Position numbers and translations under genes: made by a program. From Caprella mutica (lineage: Eukaryota; Arthropoda; Malacostraca; Amphipoda; Caprellidae), in contig CANNZV010001039.1 of NCBI GenBank assembly GCA_947561585.1, forward strand, positions 62,001 through 126,000: 64,000 nucleotides of DNA, read 5' to 3'. The notes beneath the pieces are model-generated. The model had not been told where the DNA came from and did not search any database. It saw nothing but the letters and a program-made list of their open reading frames with translations. Positions 48,101 to 59,421 of the stretch are shown piece after piece. Each line of letters starts with the position of its first letter. The first letter of the stretch is position 1.

Positions 48101-51100
48101 TGTCTCTTGTCCTTTAACTGCAATAACAAAAACGAGATGTCAGAAAAATACTAATATTGAATTGGTTTGAATTATCTATATCTGTTCAAATTTTGAGGGG
48201 TTTTATAAACTTGATGATATTGATGATAACCGTTCGATGACTTACCCTACATGTTACGTGGTAATGTGCAAGTGCTTTGGGAACGATTGACTAGTTACTG
48301 CAACTTCATATCAATTCACAAGATTGAGACGTAAAATGACTGACCTTAATAACAGCAGCTCTAGCTGGAGGAGTTATCAGTTCATCAGGAATGATTCCAT
48401 CCATCAAATATTGAAGAAGATTGCGACATGAAGGCTGGTCGAAATTTCGAAAGGGGGCGTTAGCGTGTCCAACCACTATGCCATTCTTGTACACAGCGAT
48501 GTCCACGTTGTTCACAGGCTAAGAGACAGAAAGTTTCAGGTCTTATCATTCTTATACTGCAATTATATGTCAGATAGTAAATGTTTATTGAAATTCCAGA
48601 ATATGCTATATGGTCAGGAATTCAACATTATTAAAAATAGCTATCCAGACTACATACATTTCATTAGATTATTCCTTAAAATCATGTCTATTCTACTGAT
48701 ATGTGAGGTGGCACTTGTTTACTTTAAAACTTATTTTGAATAGAAATTAGGTCCTTGCAAAAGAATCTTGCAGAGTGATAATTTCACAAATTACAGTTTC
48801 CTAATTTGATATTTTCAACTCTGACTAATTAGCCGTCCTTAACCAAGATCAATTTTAAAAAATATACGAAAAAATTGCAATTAATTTCTTTTTGGAAATT
48901 TAAATTAGTAATCTTTTTTTAAATCATCACATATACACTTCTCTTTTAGAGAACAACCTGTGGGTGCACAAACTCACATTTGAAGAGTAACCTGTTGCAG
49001 TTGTGACGATACCAGAATCTGCAGAAGTGAGTGACGATATTCCAAGGGACGAAACATTGCTTGGATTTCTTAATGACTCTGCATTCAAACTCTCTACTGC
49101 TACCACCAGCTGGTCGAAATCCAGAACGAAAGGTTCTGCTTCGGATGAGACACTTCGACTTGTTGAATCGACGCCTTTTCTAACGCCTCGCAATGGGAAC
49201 GATATGTCGCTTGCAGATCTGAAAAAATATTAAACAAACTCTCTCATTTGATATCTTCATATTTTTTCAACTATAATACCTAATGGGAAATATATTCATA
49301 GGTATACTTGAAATTTCAAGTACATATTTTAAATACTTTATTCATTCAGGCTAATTAAATTAATAAATGATATTGGAATACATATGTATGATTTTATTAT
49401 ATAAATAATAATTTGAATTTCAAAAAGATAGTGAAAAGAGGAAAAAATTTAAGTTGTATCGAGAAAAATTATGTTCGATTGAAATTTGATGATAAGACAG
49501 GTTATTATAACCGATTGGCTATAAAATAATCGCTCACGTACCGGACACTGACCATAAAACCAATACCTACTGGATGCAAGAAACTAAAATTATCATTAAC
49601 TTTTACATTTCGAAGTTGTAGATAAAAAGTGTACCTGCTTGTGTTTTTTATTTTGACTCTTGGAGGAGGTCGTCCTGGTCTAGGTGATCTTCTGGGGGAT
49701 ACGGAAGGAGTAGTTCCTGACGATAAACTCGATTCGGAAGAGGATGAACAGGACCGAGAGGAGGTGAGAGAGGAAGAATCTCCCCCAACTGGCTGCAGAA
49801 CGTAGCCCCCTTCCTCTTCACACCAAGTGAGACCGTACTCTGTCAGAAAGCCCTGCAAGAGAATTTCTATAATTTCTATTTCTGTCGAGACTCTGGAGAT
49901 CACTTCATCCTTTCTATAAGGAAATTTTATTAGAATGAACTAGTTTCCAGCAGTATTGTCAGTATTCGCAAATTTAGTTGGAAAAAATAGAAAACTCTAC
50001 CGAGATATACCAACTTTATTACTATACCATTACATTACTAAAACAAGTTAAAAATTGTCAGTGTATGTATGACCATATTTCTGAAAGATTAGGATATGTT
50101 TTTTAACTATTTCTATTCCTTTTGTGCCTTGAGAGCTATACAAGGATGTCCTGGCGGAAAACTGCCAAAGCGGAAAACTACCAGGCGGAAAACTGCCAGG
50201 CGGAAAATTTCCTGGCGAAAAACTGCCAGTCACTTACTGAATTTAATGACTTTTGTCAGTATTAACATTTTAATTTCGAAAAAAAAACGACGTTCGCTAT
50301 TAGTAAAAAGGAGTTAAGGGAACATTCATTTTTACCTAAACAGGACTTTGCTTTACCTCTAGACGTAGGAGATGGTGTTCCAGCTTAGCACATCTGTTCT
50401 CCAGGTGGTAAATTCTTTGCTCCTTGTAAGGGTCCAGCAAACCCCTCATATTGCCTCCTCCTTCAGCTTCTTCTCGCATACACAGTCTGGATGGAACAAG
50501 TATAAACATAAATCTTTTTTAAAAAGCAAATTTTAAATCATATATAACAAAAGAAGTTATAATATGGCAATATACTCACAAATTCTGATGCACCCAAGTG
50601 TTTCGAGTTTACCCTATAGGCTTTGTCTCCAAAGCGAGACACCTAAGTGAATCAAATTATAGTTTGGATGCACTTGGGTGTTTCGAGAGCTCGAAAGTGC
50701 ATCAGTCCAATGCACTTTAGTGTCTCAAATTATTCTGATGAGACTAATTTATAGTCCATCGAACCAATGCTCTTTCGACCACTCGAAACACATAAGTGCG
50801 TCCAAACTATAGTTTGATGCACTGAAAGGTCTCGCTCTGGACCCAACCCTATAAGTAAACTCGAAACACCTGAGTGCATCAGTTGGAGATGTTTATTTTT
50901 CTCAGTGTATATGATATAGTAGGGTAACATGTTAATTTCCAATAACCCAACTACATATTTATTTTTCATTCTTAAATAAATATGAAGTCCAATTAAAGAG
51001 ATATTTTTATATTGCTAACAACATACAGATTATAAGAAATATATATTTAACTCTTCTTGGCACTGTAGTATATTTTTTTCGGAAAGGAATTTTGCCAATT

Positions 51101-54100
51101 TAAGATATTCTTAAATTGTAAGGTATGATTTGATTTATCGGATGGTTGCAATATTTCGATCATATAATGAAAAAATATATAATAATAATTATTTATCTTT
51201 TATTTTAATTAGTCTCCTCTAATCCCTGGATATAAAATAGAAACAAATTAAAACAGCGAGTTAACAACTTAACATTTAAATTAAATTGTTTTCTAGATGA
51301 TCGAAAACGTTTAACTGTTCGATAACTTGGAACGTACCCTTCGTAAATTGTTTCTAAATATGAAAAAGTACCTACCTAACTTTTTCCTCTAGAACTGCAA
51401 TATGGAAGTCCCTTTGCCGTATCGCCTGTCTGGCCTGTGCTAACTTGGTCTCCATGTCCATGAGTTTGTTGGTGAGAACTGCCAGCACCTCCCTGTCCCC
51501 TATGTGCCTGCCATCTGCTCCTCCTGCTCCTCCTCCTGCAATGCTGCTAATCACTCCAGAGACTCCAGATTTATCTGAGGAATAAATGAATGGAGTTTGA
51601 AAGCGATTCTAACATTTTCTTGGGGTTAAAGTGTGATTAGAACGTTTTTTTTTTTTCGAGGTTAAAAACAATAATTTGAATATTATTTTTCGGTATAAGA
51701 GCAATTTTAACGTTTTTGGAAACGTCAAAATCGATTGTCTGACATGTCCGACGCAAAACGATAGACTTCAAATTAACGTTAGATTACTATTGGATCATTT
51801 ATCGAGGTAAATAAGTGATCTTTTCATAATCGATTAAAGGCTGCTTCACTCATCACCGGGATCCGTCCGGCACGTCACCGGTCCGTGATTTTTTATCACT
51901 GAAGAGAGCCGGTACTGTGTGAATGTCTCCGTTGAAATTAAAGTAACGATATATTTTTACACTGACACCGAATCACTGAGAGGAGGGTGACGGTGACGTG
52001 CCGGATGGTACCCGGTGATGTGTGAAGCAGCCTTTAATCGTGCGCGGACACTTGGCCGAATGACACTTAGCCGAATGATACTTAGCCGAATGATACTTAA
52101 CCGAATGATACTTAACCGATTGATACTTAACCGATTGGCACTTGGCCGAAAGACATTTGACCGAACGGACATTTTGCCGAAAAACAATTGGCCGGAAGAC
52201 TTTTATTCAATATAAATCCATATTATGAACTGCAGCCTCCGTTTAGTTTAATTAAGATTTTAACTGGAATTAAAAGTTATTTTATAAAAAGGAATTAAAT
52301 TTTAATACGTACATAATGTGTATCCATATCACGAACTGCAGCCTCCGGTTAATTCAATAAATGTTTTTTTATTCCCATTGAATTTAAAGATATTTTATAT
52401 AAAGGAAAATTAATTTTAATACGTACATAATGTGTATCCATATTACGAACTACAAGCACATATTGCTCAATAATTTGAATTCTTTCCTAATCCTTGATTT
52501 CATCGCAAATATAAGGAGTGGAAAAAAGCTTCTCTTCATACTTTTGAACTTGTTCTCATTGGTTATTATATTATTGAATGTTATTAGTTTTATTATATTA
52601 GATAATATTAGTAAGATTGTTCGGCCAAACATCCGTTCGGCCAAATTTGTTTCGGCCAAATGTCCGTTCGACCAAAAGTCCTTCGACACGAATTTTCGGC
52701 CAAGTGTCCGTAAACCGATTTATATCACCGACCGGAACCGTACGATCGGTGATGCTAATTTTTCGATTGGACTGTATCACAAATGGCCCACCACTTAATT
52801 TACTTCTTAGATAATTCATCCCAAAACAATGAGAAATTCGTATAAAGGTTTACAGTATTACTTATTTATTAAAAAAAATTAAAAATAATAATATGTCATG
52901 TTTCATTAATTTTAAAATAATGCAAGAATTGAATACAACAATAATATATTTATCACTTGTATTACCCGTAAATAAATACTTGCATTAAATAATCCAAATA
53001 TATGTTGCTATCTATTTAGTTTATTATAAATATTTTCAATTGTACGGATCTATTGATTTTATATTCTACCAAAGTTATTTCCTATTTTATTTCACATTAA
53101 GTTGAATTTAAACTATAATTAACATATAACCTATACATTCTTTTATAAAGTATTTATAACCTGTATGCCGAGTCAAAGACTTTTCCTCTTTTTTTGAAAA
53201 GCGTAACGCACGTACGGAACACAAACGTAATTAATTGTATATATTACATATATAAGACTTATGTCTTCTATTTGTTATATTAGTGGATAATTTGTTCCTT
53301 CGTTGAGAATTGAACCCCCGACATCCAACACTGTACATTTTAGTAATTTGAAGTACCTCAAATACTGGCATCAATGTCCGTAGATTAATAAGTTGGTGAC
53401 CGTTCACACGCAGAAATGTAGTTTATGTATTTGTTTACTTTGCTGGAGGTGAGAAGTTCTATTCCCACTAAACTAATTCAGTTCTCTATCTTTGCAATAA
53501 GTTATTTAGTGATGTGCAGGTCTTACCTCACTGAGGTGTAACTAAATACTGTCAATTAGTTACAGTGTACATAAGAAATGTATGTATATTATCAACTAGT
53601 AAACCCCTCCCAATCTTCTATGGCCCAATCATAACTTTATTTCTTTTTATGATTCACTGAAATGTGACTCACTAAAATGTGACTCACTGAAATGTGACTC
53701 ACTAAAATGTGATTCACTAAAATGTGATTCACTAAAATGTGATTCACTAAAATGTGATTCACTAAAATGTGATGTACTAAAATGTGACTCACTGAAATGT
53801 GACTCACTGAAATGTGACTCACTGAAATGTGACTCACTGAAATGTGACTCACTGAAACACTAAAATATGAATCACTAAAAATATAAATTGCTAAAATACT
53901 AAACAGATGAAACTAGGCACTAAAACTGATGCAGAGTTGTACATCACATGCATAACATTTAATATTCTATTTTATGATGTATGGTACATTACACTGAGTC
54001 ACTGTGGGTACTGGTCGGAATATCTAAACAGTGAAGTCGAATGTCGGTAATAGGAACAGTGTCGACATTCCATCGCTTACAAAAAGATTTCAGTGATTTC

Positions 54101-57100
54101 AGATAGGGTAAGTTCCGAATTGTCGGTCAGTCTCACATTTTCAGTTATTTAAGAAATACGATATTTAAGAACTGTTCTTTAATTTATATTTAATCGGTAT
54201 CCATGATACCTGCAGGTATCATGGATACCAATTAAAATAAATGAATAATAATTATTATAACTATTTCTTATATGACCGAAGATGTAGTACTGACCGACAA
54301 TTCGGAACTTACCCAAATATTAACATATCTTTTTCTAATTTATCTAAAGCGTGAAAAGATATGAAAAACTTGATGAATAAATCTAAATAATCGACAACAA
54401 AGTTAATGATCGAACTGTACCACTTTTTATCTATTAAACATTAATTATATTCTTTATATTCATGCGTAACTAAATTCTACATTTAAGTCATGCAATACGA
54501 ATCACATTAAACCTCAGTTTTCTGGTCATGAAGGAAAGAATATCAAACTATTGACTCATTGAATTCAATTAGCTCCTACTTTGGAGATCATTATTAAAAT
54601 TACTTTAGAATAACAGCTTTAATTAGATACGTTTGCAATATTTTTTTTTGCATGAATGAAAATAATCGATAGGTTTATTTGGTAATTCAAAGTCTTTAAT
54701 ATTTTTTCCATGCAACATTAACATGCTGTATCTGTGCTACAATTATGCCGCCATATTATACTATGTACATTGGTACTGTATCTAAGGTACATTGGTACTG
54801 TATCTAAGGTACATTGGTACTGTATCTAAGGTACATTGGTACTGTATCTATGGTACATTGGTACAGTATATATGATACATTGGTACTGTATCTCTGATAC
54901 TCTTACTAATGAGAGTAATGACATACAAAATTACTTGAAGTAACAACTTCATTTCTTTCTAATTTTTATTAAATTTCACTCCAGAATGTGTATATTGGGT
55001 CGATTTTATGATTTAATTTGATGGAGAATACGTCTAGACTGAATTGAAGTCTAGATTTCAATTTCTGTTTAAAATTATTTTAATTTTAATAAACGAATAG
55101 CTTCTAATTACTTTAACTGGATTATCTTACAATTTCTAAATCTAGGCACAGACGAAATATCGAAAGCTTTAAATGAAAGACTATAAAAAATTCTTACCAT
55201 GAGTGGAAGAGTGGCGGGAGGATCGCTTCTTGTGGTGTCTTTTGTGGTGGGAAGATCTTGGTGAGTGGTGAAGAGTAGGGTGGTGGTAGGTACCCCCCGG
55301 TAGAGATGGGGCCGGTACCCCTGGCTGGGGGAGATCAGCTGGGAGGGATCCAGTATTCATAGCGTGACGGGGCAGTATGTTGCAACTCATTAGAGGGTCT
55401 GATCCTGCCCGAGATAACACTGGGAAACCGTCTGACTTCTGGAAGCCGTCTGTCCGAAGTCTCTGTCGAAACACATCATATTCACCTGTCAGGTCTAGAG
55501 GATGGCTTTGGGACTAATGAAATGTCATAAAAGTGAGTGAATTAGCTTGAAGAGGAAAGAGAATCACACTAAATGATATATCTGGATAGGTCTACGCAAG
55601 AAAGCGTGAAATGATATAATTCATATATTCTACCAGTACTGTGAATCTAATAATTGTTGATGAGTCATGCTAAGTGCCATGGTTCAATATAGGTACATCA
55701 AAACTACACATTTACTAAAGCTAATGATTCATATGCAATGTGAAAAGAATAAGTCAAATGTAATGGGGCATATCTTAAACCTGTGTGTTTAGATATTTAC
55801 ATTTATTTATTGAATTTATTTATTTATTTAACTCGTTATTGGACGTATGGTTATTGTGTACACAAAATTTCGATTTCTAGACTGTTAAACATTGTGTTTA
55901 AATAATTCTAATCTACTGATTTAATTCCGTGGCATTTTCGAAATTAGCTTCTTGTATCTGTATATGCAACCATTTAAACAAGATCATTCACTAAATAAAG
56001 TCCCGCCTACTCTCAGGAAAAGATTACTAGCCTTCTGATTGGACTAGATATGTGTCACGTGATGCGTGATGAGCACTGTCACTGTGTGATTGGACTAGTC
56101 ACTTGAAATTAGGTTGTTAGTGCATTTTGATTGGCCCAAAGATGTGTTTGATTTTGATTGGACTGGAGATAGTGCTACGTCACGCGTATGAGTATCTAAT
56201 TGGTTAATACGTTTGGCCACACAATATCTCCTCAAAGAGTTCACTCTGTGTAGTGAGAGTATTTCTCTCTGATGCTCTGCCGAGACTAATTATAGGTAGG
56301 GTCGATAAGTCATTCTACCACCGATAAATCATCGCTAATGAGAGGAAGAACAAAATAACTACCTAGGGTAAGTTTCGAATTATCGGACAGCTCCACATCT
56401 TCGGTCATATAAGAAAAAACGTATAATAATAAATATTTATTTTTAAAAAACGATATAATAATAAATATTTATTTTTTATTCTAATTAATCCAATTAAAAT
56501 AAAAAATAAATATTTATTATTATATCGATTTTTCTTATATGACCGAAGATGTGGAACTGTCCGATAATTCGGAACTTACCCTAATCACTTCTTCTATAAA
56601 TAGCAAATATGTATTCAAATACATTGTTATTGCAAGTGTTACCCTGAGTAAATTCATGTATTAATAATTATTCCTAAATATTTATTCATGACAATATTTT
56701 TTCTTAAATATTTTCAATTTCACAGAAATATATTTTTTATTCAAGTGAAATCATTTTATTTTCCGTAAGGTTGGATTATGAAAAAAGTAGCAACTAGCCT
56801 TTTTATCAATAACTTCACTATTTCTAAATACTTCATTCAAAACATTTCCCTAATATTTAATTTCACGAACACTTTATATTGGTTACTTGATAGTTATTCC
56901 AATGCTTATCTACTAAAGAGCCGTACACACGTAGGGTTTTTAAGTCTTTCCACCAGACTTTTTGCTAAGCTCCTCCTACTTTTTTCCACGAGAATATAAG
57001 AAAAAACGATAAAATAATAGTCCTTTCAGTTGGTATCCATGATACCTGTAGGTATCATGGATACCAACTGAAATGAATAATAAATAATAATTACATCGTT

Positions 57101-58426
57101 TTTTCTTATATTCTCGTGGAAAATTAGTAGGAGCTTTGCAAAAAGTCTGATGGCAAGACTTAAAAAACCCTACGTGTGTACGGCCCTTTAAGTTCAAAAA
57201 ATCAACTGCTGCTGATATGAGTAGTGAGTTTGATGAGGTTACTAACAATAGCAAACCTTTGATAGTAAAATGCACTCAAAAATTTCCAAGTCTCATTTAT
57301 TAAGTAACTATGGTTACTTAATAAATAGACTATAGTCTACTCACTATGTTCACAGTGGTCCAATACTAACTAACTATGGTTCATAGTGGTCCAATACTAA
57401 CTAACTATGGTTCCTAGTGGTCCAATACTAACTAAGTATGGTTCATAGTGGTCCAATACTAACTAACTATTGTTCCTAGTGGTCCAATACTAACTAACTA
57501 TTGTTCCTAGTGGTCCAATACTAACTAACTATGGTTCATAGTGGTCCAATACTAACTAACTATGGTTCATAGTTGTCCAATACTAACTAACTATTGTTCC
57601 TAGTGGTCCAATACTAACTAACTATGGTTCCTAGTGGTCCAATACTAACTAACTATGGTTCCTAGTGGTCCAATACTAACTAACTATGGTTCCTAGTGGT
57701 CCAATACCAACTAACTATTGTTCCTAGTGGTCCAATACTAACTAACTATTGTTCCTAGTGGTCCAATACCAACTAACTATTGTTCCTAGTGGTCCAATAC
57801 TAACTAACTATTGTTCCTAGTGGTCCAATACTCATTAATAATGGTTCCCAGTGGTCCAATATTCACTAACTATGGTTCCTAGTGGTCCAATACTTATTAA
57901 TTATGGTTCCAAGTGGTCCAATACTTACTAACTATTGTTCCTAGTGGTCCAATATAATCTAACTATTGTTTCTAATGGTCCAATACTCGCTAACTATGGT
58001 TCCCAGTGGTCCAACACTAACTAACTATGGTTCCTAGTGGTCCAATACTAACTAACTATTGTTCCTAGTGATCCAATATTTACTAACTATGGTCCCTAGT
58101 GGTCCAATACTCACTAAGTTTGGTTCACAGTGGTTCAAGTCTCATTAAGTATGGTTCACAGTGTTCCAATACTCACTAAGTATGGTTCACAGTGGTCCAA
58201 TACTCACTAAGTATGGTTCACAGTGGTCCAATACTCACTAAGTATGGTTCACAATGGTCCAAGTGGACTCACCTGAATAGTCGGAGAGTGCATCGGCGAA
58301 GAACATCCTGAGTGTGACCGATGGCTTGGTGCAGAGTGAAATGGCCTGGAAATTGCCTTGGATACTTGCGTCAGTTGTCTGATTTGGTCGTCTGAGAAAT
58401 CGGGGTGACGGAAGGGCAGAGCTCGT
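45117..58426 (-). CDS. UBXN11: UBX domain-containing protein 11 (socius)-like
   Basis: Fifteen coding exons join in phase: 58273-58426, 55198-55485, 51376-51574, 50357-50486, 49635-49852, 48978-49218, 48345-48518, 47902-48117, 47520-47820, 47018-47433, 46457-46934, 46258-46379, 45886-46072, 45117-45730, with more 5' sequence possible. At least 1245 codons. In order: His/Ser-rich N-terminus; coiled coil (LAVLTNKLMDMETKLAQARQ, AVLEEKVR); FLTEYGLTWC; FDQLVVAVESLN; SEP domain (VDIAVYKNGIVV, FRNFDQPSCRNLLQYLMDG); proline-rich linkers (PPVPPRPK); DFLARVPECVVKNGKIVNLR; a Glu-rich run; UBX domain (TTLRIRAANGSQTYLIKL, FEVIRTYPYEV, AELGFVPNATLHL); Ser/Ala-rich tail. This order matches vertebrate UBXN11, a Rnd-GTPase-binding actin-associated protein; UBX domains usually bind p97/VCP. 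The linkers make it more than twice the vertebrate length. The first exon is the weakest part. Confidence 0.85.
50145..50230. repeat. Short ggcggaaaactgcca minisatellite
   Basis: Five or six imperfect ~15-bp units (ggcggaaaactgccag) in an intron of the UBXN11-like gene. The unit resembles the ggaaagttccaccg class seen at 15480 and 29155. Confidence 0.7.
50585..50882. mobile_element. Hairpin MITE with ctgatgcac termini
   Basis: Left arm: ctgatgcacccaagtgtttc, then gagtttaccctatagg. Right arm is the inverse (cctataagtaaactc, gaaacacctgagtgcatcag). A second internal pair (gcacttgggtgtttcgag / ctcgaaacacataagtgc) makes nearly the whole 298 bp fold on itself. No coding. Intronic, UBXN11-like gene. 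Confidence 0.75.
51290..51350. repeat. Relic of the gggtaagtt MITE family (one end)
   Basis: Reads gatgatcgaaaacgtttaac, ctgttcgataacttggaacg, taccctt: the terminal part of the TA-flanked MITEs at 54106, 56366 and 61246. Lies 25 bp downstream (in gene direction) of the exon at 51376-51574. Confidence 0.5.
51838..52033. mobile_element. TTAA-flanked MITE, 196 bp
   Basis: Starts aggctgcttcac and ends gtgaagcagcct, flanked by TTAA on each side (51834-51837, 52034-52037). Inverted similarity continues through catcaccgg and tccggcacgtcaccg. The TTAA target suggests mobilisation by a piggyBac-type transposase (family knowledge), though the termini do not begin with the usual CCC. Young-looking: the arms match closely. 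Intronic, UBXN11-like gene. Confidence 0.7.
52045..52710. mobile_element. Foldback element with inverted ttcggccaa minisatellite ends
   Basis: Outer ends cggacacttggccgaa (left) and its exact inverse ttcggccaagtgtccg (right). Inside the left end are ten ~15-bp units (gaatgatacttagcc and relatives) running to about 52205. Inside the right end is an inverted series (ttcggccaaatgtccg etc.) at 52619-52700. The interior, AT-rich, contains two copies of a ~100-bp block (tacgtacataatgtgtatcc). Adjoins the TTAA-flanked MITE. Intronic. Confidence 0.75.
53648..53860. repeat. 15-bp tandem array (actcactgaaatgtg), ~14 copies
   Basis: Units alternate among actcactgaaatgtg, actcactaaaatgtg and attcactaaaatgtg. 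Sub-types are clustered, so local expansions are visible. Intronic in the UBXN11-like gene; the reading SHISVSHI is only the translated repeat. Confidence 0.95.
54106..54314. mobile_element. gggtaagtt hairpin MITE with palindromic core
   Basis: Termini gggtaagttccgaattgtcg and its inverse. Left flank is TA; right flank is not. The centre (54196-54229) is a 34-bp perfect palindrome with arm ggtatccatgatacctg. Same family as 56366-56581 and 61246-61405, but those have different centres. Intronic, UBXN11-like gene. Confidence 0.8.
54769..54895. repeat. 22-bp tandem array (acattggtactgtatctaag), ~6 copies
   Basis: Units acattggtactgtatctaag plus gt. Four copies are identical and the last two diverge. 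Intronic. Confidence 0.9.
56366..56581. mobile_element. gggtaagtt hairpin MITE, TA target
   Basis: 216 bp, flanked by TA (56364-56365, 56582-56583). Arms gggtaagtttcgaattatcg, then cacatcttcggtcatataag, and inverse on the right. The AT-rich centre includes duplicated ataataaatatttattttt. TA duplication suggests a Tc1/mariner-type transposase in trans. In the first recognised intron of the UBXN11-like gene. Confidence 0.85.
56916..57189. mobile_element. Hairpin MITE with gccgtacacacg termini
   Basis: Left arm gccgtacacacgtagggttt, ccaccagactttttgc, ccacgagaatataagaaaaa. The right arm is its inverse, ending tacgtgtgtacggccc. The centre (57024-57073) is a 50-bp palindrome with one central mismatch pair around ggtatccatgatacctg. 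The 34179-34335 fragment is a half-copy. Target duplication unclear. Intronic. Confidence 0.8.
57340..58262. repeat. 31-bp tandem array, about 29 copies, abutting a splice donor
   Basis: Unit tggtccaatactaactaact plus atggttcctag. Central units are nearly identical; units at the right edge (actcactaagtatggttcac) form a distinct sub-type. The array ends about 10 bp from the donor site of the exon at 58273-58426, so almost all of the intron start is repeat. Confidence 0.95.
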
Positions 58427-59306
58427 CTGGAATAAGTAAGTCATAGGTCAGACCTATATGCATATACTTGGTGGACCAGGAAGTAATGAAGTTGTACAAC
58501 TCAAGAAATATTCATTAGATTCATAAAATTTCAATCAAATACTACATTTAATTCTGTAGCCATCAAAGATATCATTGGGGCATCCTTTCTGGTACTCCCT
58601 GTGTATAGGATATGCTCTTTAAAGAACTTACTAAGTAGAAAACACTTATAAGATTTAAAAAATCTCTAAAATATGATATTTTGTTTTCTATTCTATATAC
58701 ACTAAAGCATCCACTCTGTATAAAGCTGACGGATTTAACAATTAACGTATTTATACATCAATTTAAATATTTCTTGGGGCTTCTAAACCTTTCTCCCGAA
58801 AAATATATTTTAATTTTAATCTAATTTTCGTTGCTATTGCTTTATTTGTGCTATTTAAAAAATGCTCCAAGTTTTGAAAACTTCTTCTAAAGTTACAGGC
58901 ATTTTAATTTATACACGTGTCCGCATGAAGTTTATTTTCCATCTTACCTATTGATAACATTTAGAATTGATTGAATTTGATGACTATAACATATTTATGC
59001 TCCATTTTAATATCAAATACAATCTCTACAGCGTAATAATACTGCAAATGTAATAAAAGCTAAACTGTTACCTAACACAACTCCATTGGCCTATAAAATG
59101 ATTATGCATTAAATTAGAAAGGCAGAAATACACCAGAGAAATTCAGGACAATAACTATTATACATCCTTCGCAGCCATCGATTTCAACGAAGATAAATGT
59201 CCGTGACCTTAAAGGCCACACGAGTCTTATTAGAGGGAAGCTCATTTCAGTTGACAGAAGCCGACTACAGAGGGAAAATGGGCCACTTTTTATATAGTGG
59301 AGCAGG
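58427..59306. other. Upstream of the first recognised UBXN11-like exon
   Basis: The promoter and any 5' exons of the minus-strand gene should lie here or beyond. A weak mariner-like terminus (ggtactccctgtgta) sits near 58590. No further exon is supportable; the alternative start ATG at 58444 would extend the first exon by six codons. Confidence 0.35.
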
Positions 59307-59402
59307 ATAAGTTCAGTGTTATCGAACGGTTCCACATTTTCTATCATGCAATAAGATATCATGGGTATTTTCCATGATACCTGCAGATATCAGGGATACG
59401 AT
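59307..59402. mobile_element. Half of a gggtaagtt-type MITE with palindromic core
   Basis: Resembles one arm of the 54106 element (aagttcagtgttatcgaacg, ttccacattttctatcatgc), followed by a degenerate core tccatgatacctgcagatat. The second arm is missing, probably because of the adjacent Tc1 insertion or deletion. Confidence 0.45.
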
Positions 59403-59421
59403 AGGATTTCAGTTGAGTATA

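Noticed and set aside
53300..53470. tRNA or tRNA-derived SINE
   Set aside because: A B-box-like ggttcaattct on the minus strand is present, but the flanking T-stem does not pair and no A-box at the right spacing was found.
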